Positions 63,410 to 64,000 of a DNA stretch of 64,000 bases are shown here, one piece after another. The stretch is from Amoebophrya sp. A120 (Eukaryota; Sar; Dinophyceae; Syndiniales; Amoebophryaceae): positions 62,001 through 126,000 of the forward strand of contig CAJINV010000002.1 in the NCBI GenBank assembly GCA_905178155.1, in the 5' to 3' direction. Each line of letters starts with the position of its first letter. Position 1 is the stretch's first letter. The position numbers were made by a program, and so were the translations under genes. The notes beneath the pieces were generated by a model, which did not search any database, was not told the origin of the DNA, and saw only the letters and a program-made list of their open reading frames with translations.

Positions 63410-64000
63410 TATGGGGTTCTCAGACGTTACATACCCAAATGTCGTGTGAATTTGTCATGCAAAAACACCACCACCATCCTCACGATCAAGCTACTCCGCA
63501 TGACAAATTTGCGAAGGGCTAAGCCGCGACTAAATCTGCGCCGAACTTGTAATGCAAAAGGCGCAATCTTCCTCCTTTCACTTTTGCCAGTCTTGCATTA
63601 GAGTGGGGTAACAATGAAATCCTTATCCGCCCCCGCGGCGGATAAGCCAGGGGGGGGGCCCCCCCCGCCTTATCCGCCGGCGGGCCGTACCGTTATAGCC
63701 GCAACAAAGTGGCCGGGCGCCACCACCGCGCGCCTGGAGGACCCGGAAATGCCGACAACGCCCGGCATGTTGTGGGCAGATTTTGAAACACCACAAAGAC
63801 CGACGGACGGCATGGCGCCGCCGGTCTTTGTGATGTTCCATTCCTTGAAGGTAGCAGGCGCAGCAAGTGAAGGCCCCACACTGGCGGGACTGCTTCGGAC
63901 CTAAAAAAACCCGCCAGCAGATATTTGCCACGCAAAAGGTGAAACAGCTTGGGAAACCCGCCAAGCAACAAGCGGCCGAGCAAATAGCAAGCTAGCAGCG
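63410..64000. mobile_element. Introner D5, right end not found
   Basis: Left end TATGGGGTTCTCAGACGTTA is clear and family D/A interior motifs continue to about 63600, where GC-rich DNA begins. The matching right end is not seen before the window edge, so the end given is the window limit. Confidence 0.6.
63605..63950. repeat. GC-rich insert with hairpins
   Basis: Contains CTTATCCGCC...GGCGGATAAG as a hairpin at 63632-63656, a run of nine G followed by eight C, and a 97-codon plus ORF (63614-63904) typical of GC-rich DNA. Same setting as the GC-rich blocks inside F2 and E2. Confidence 0.6.

Noticed and set aside
1-64000. CRISPR array or bacterial mobile element explanation for the regular repeats
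   Set aside because: Repeats are inverted, dispersed, flanked by TSDs and lie within spliced-type eukaryotic frames; no spacer-repeat periodicity or cas genes.

Overview
The window looks like nuclear DNA of a eukaryote. Genes are split into short exons, often 15-150 nt, and there is no bacterial operon or ribosome-binding-site pattern. The most likely source is a syndinian dinoflagellate close to the parasite Amoebophrya. That is an inference: introner elements with terminal inverted repeats, short direct repeats and non-canonical splice boundaries are described for that group, and this window is full of such elements. No tRNA, rRNA, CRISPR array or classical transposase gene was seen.

The dominant feature is about 70 short inverted-repeat elements ('introners') covering about 20.5 kb, nearly a third of the window. 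They fall into seven families by terminal sequence. The families share a plan: they begin TAT, end ATA, are usually 150-340 bp, carry a 5-bp target-site duplication (TSD) that is perfect in 13 copies and decayed in many others, and contain repeated internal blocks of GCATGACAA and its complement TTGTCATGC. Terminal signatures, each with its complement at the other end, are: A GCAAATATGTCTGGGTCTGG; B TCCTGAGCAAAAACGTCCCC; C GGAAAAATCCCCCCTCCCCA; D TATGGAGTTCTCAAACGTTA; E CCTGTGCAAAAGTATCGTAC; F TATGGGGGTGTCAGGATCGA; G TATGAGAGTGCACAACTCCC.

Most elements interrupt protein-coding frames. Deleting one element plus 5 bp joins two open frames, and about 50 such joins agree. This allowed multi-exon models to be built by hand, most on the minus strand. 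'Removal rule' in the entries means element plus 5 bp. Ordinary GT-AG introns also occur, down to 26-27 nt. Joins were checked by eye only; there is no transcript evidence here.

Layout: 0.7-6.1 kb, a plus-strand gene with two introners, coiled-coil fragments and small ORFs. 6.3-16.9 kb, a short gene interrupted by a 1.8-kb F element, then a large gene with a protein-kinase-like N-terminal half and a Gln-rich C-terminal half, preceded by a gene that may be its missing 5' part. 17-28.5 kb, small genes and a coiled-coil gene carrying a 1-kb E element. 28.5-43.7 kb, several compact minus-strand genes and a few plus-strand pieces. 43.9-47.7 kb, a second kinase-like gene with nine introners from all families except D. 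48.6-49.1 kb, a small two-exon gene. 50.7-54.6 kb, a Ser/Gln-rich protein with FG motifs. 56.4-60.2 kb, a long eleven-exon gene of unknown function. 60.6-62.4 kb, a charged coiled-coil protein with an internal duplication.

The two kinase-like proteins share an H-x-D-x-x-x-R-N catalytic-loop motif. Beyond that, no pathway linking these genes could be recognised; most proteins are unassigned. Three GC-rich tandem-repeat blocks, at about 6.8-8.25, 24.13-24.87 and 63.6-63.95 kb, lie inside or beside introner ends. Two assembly gaps, 313 N and 100 N, sit in repeats.
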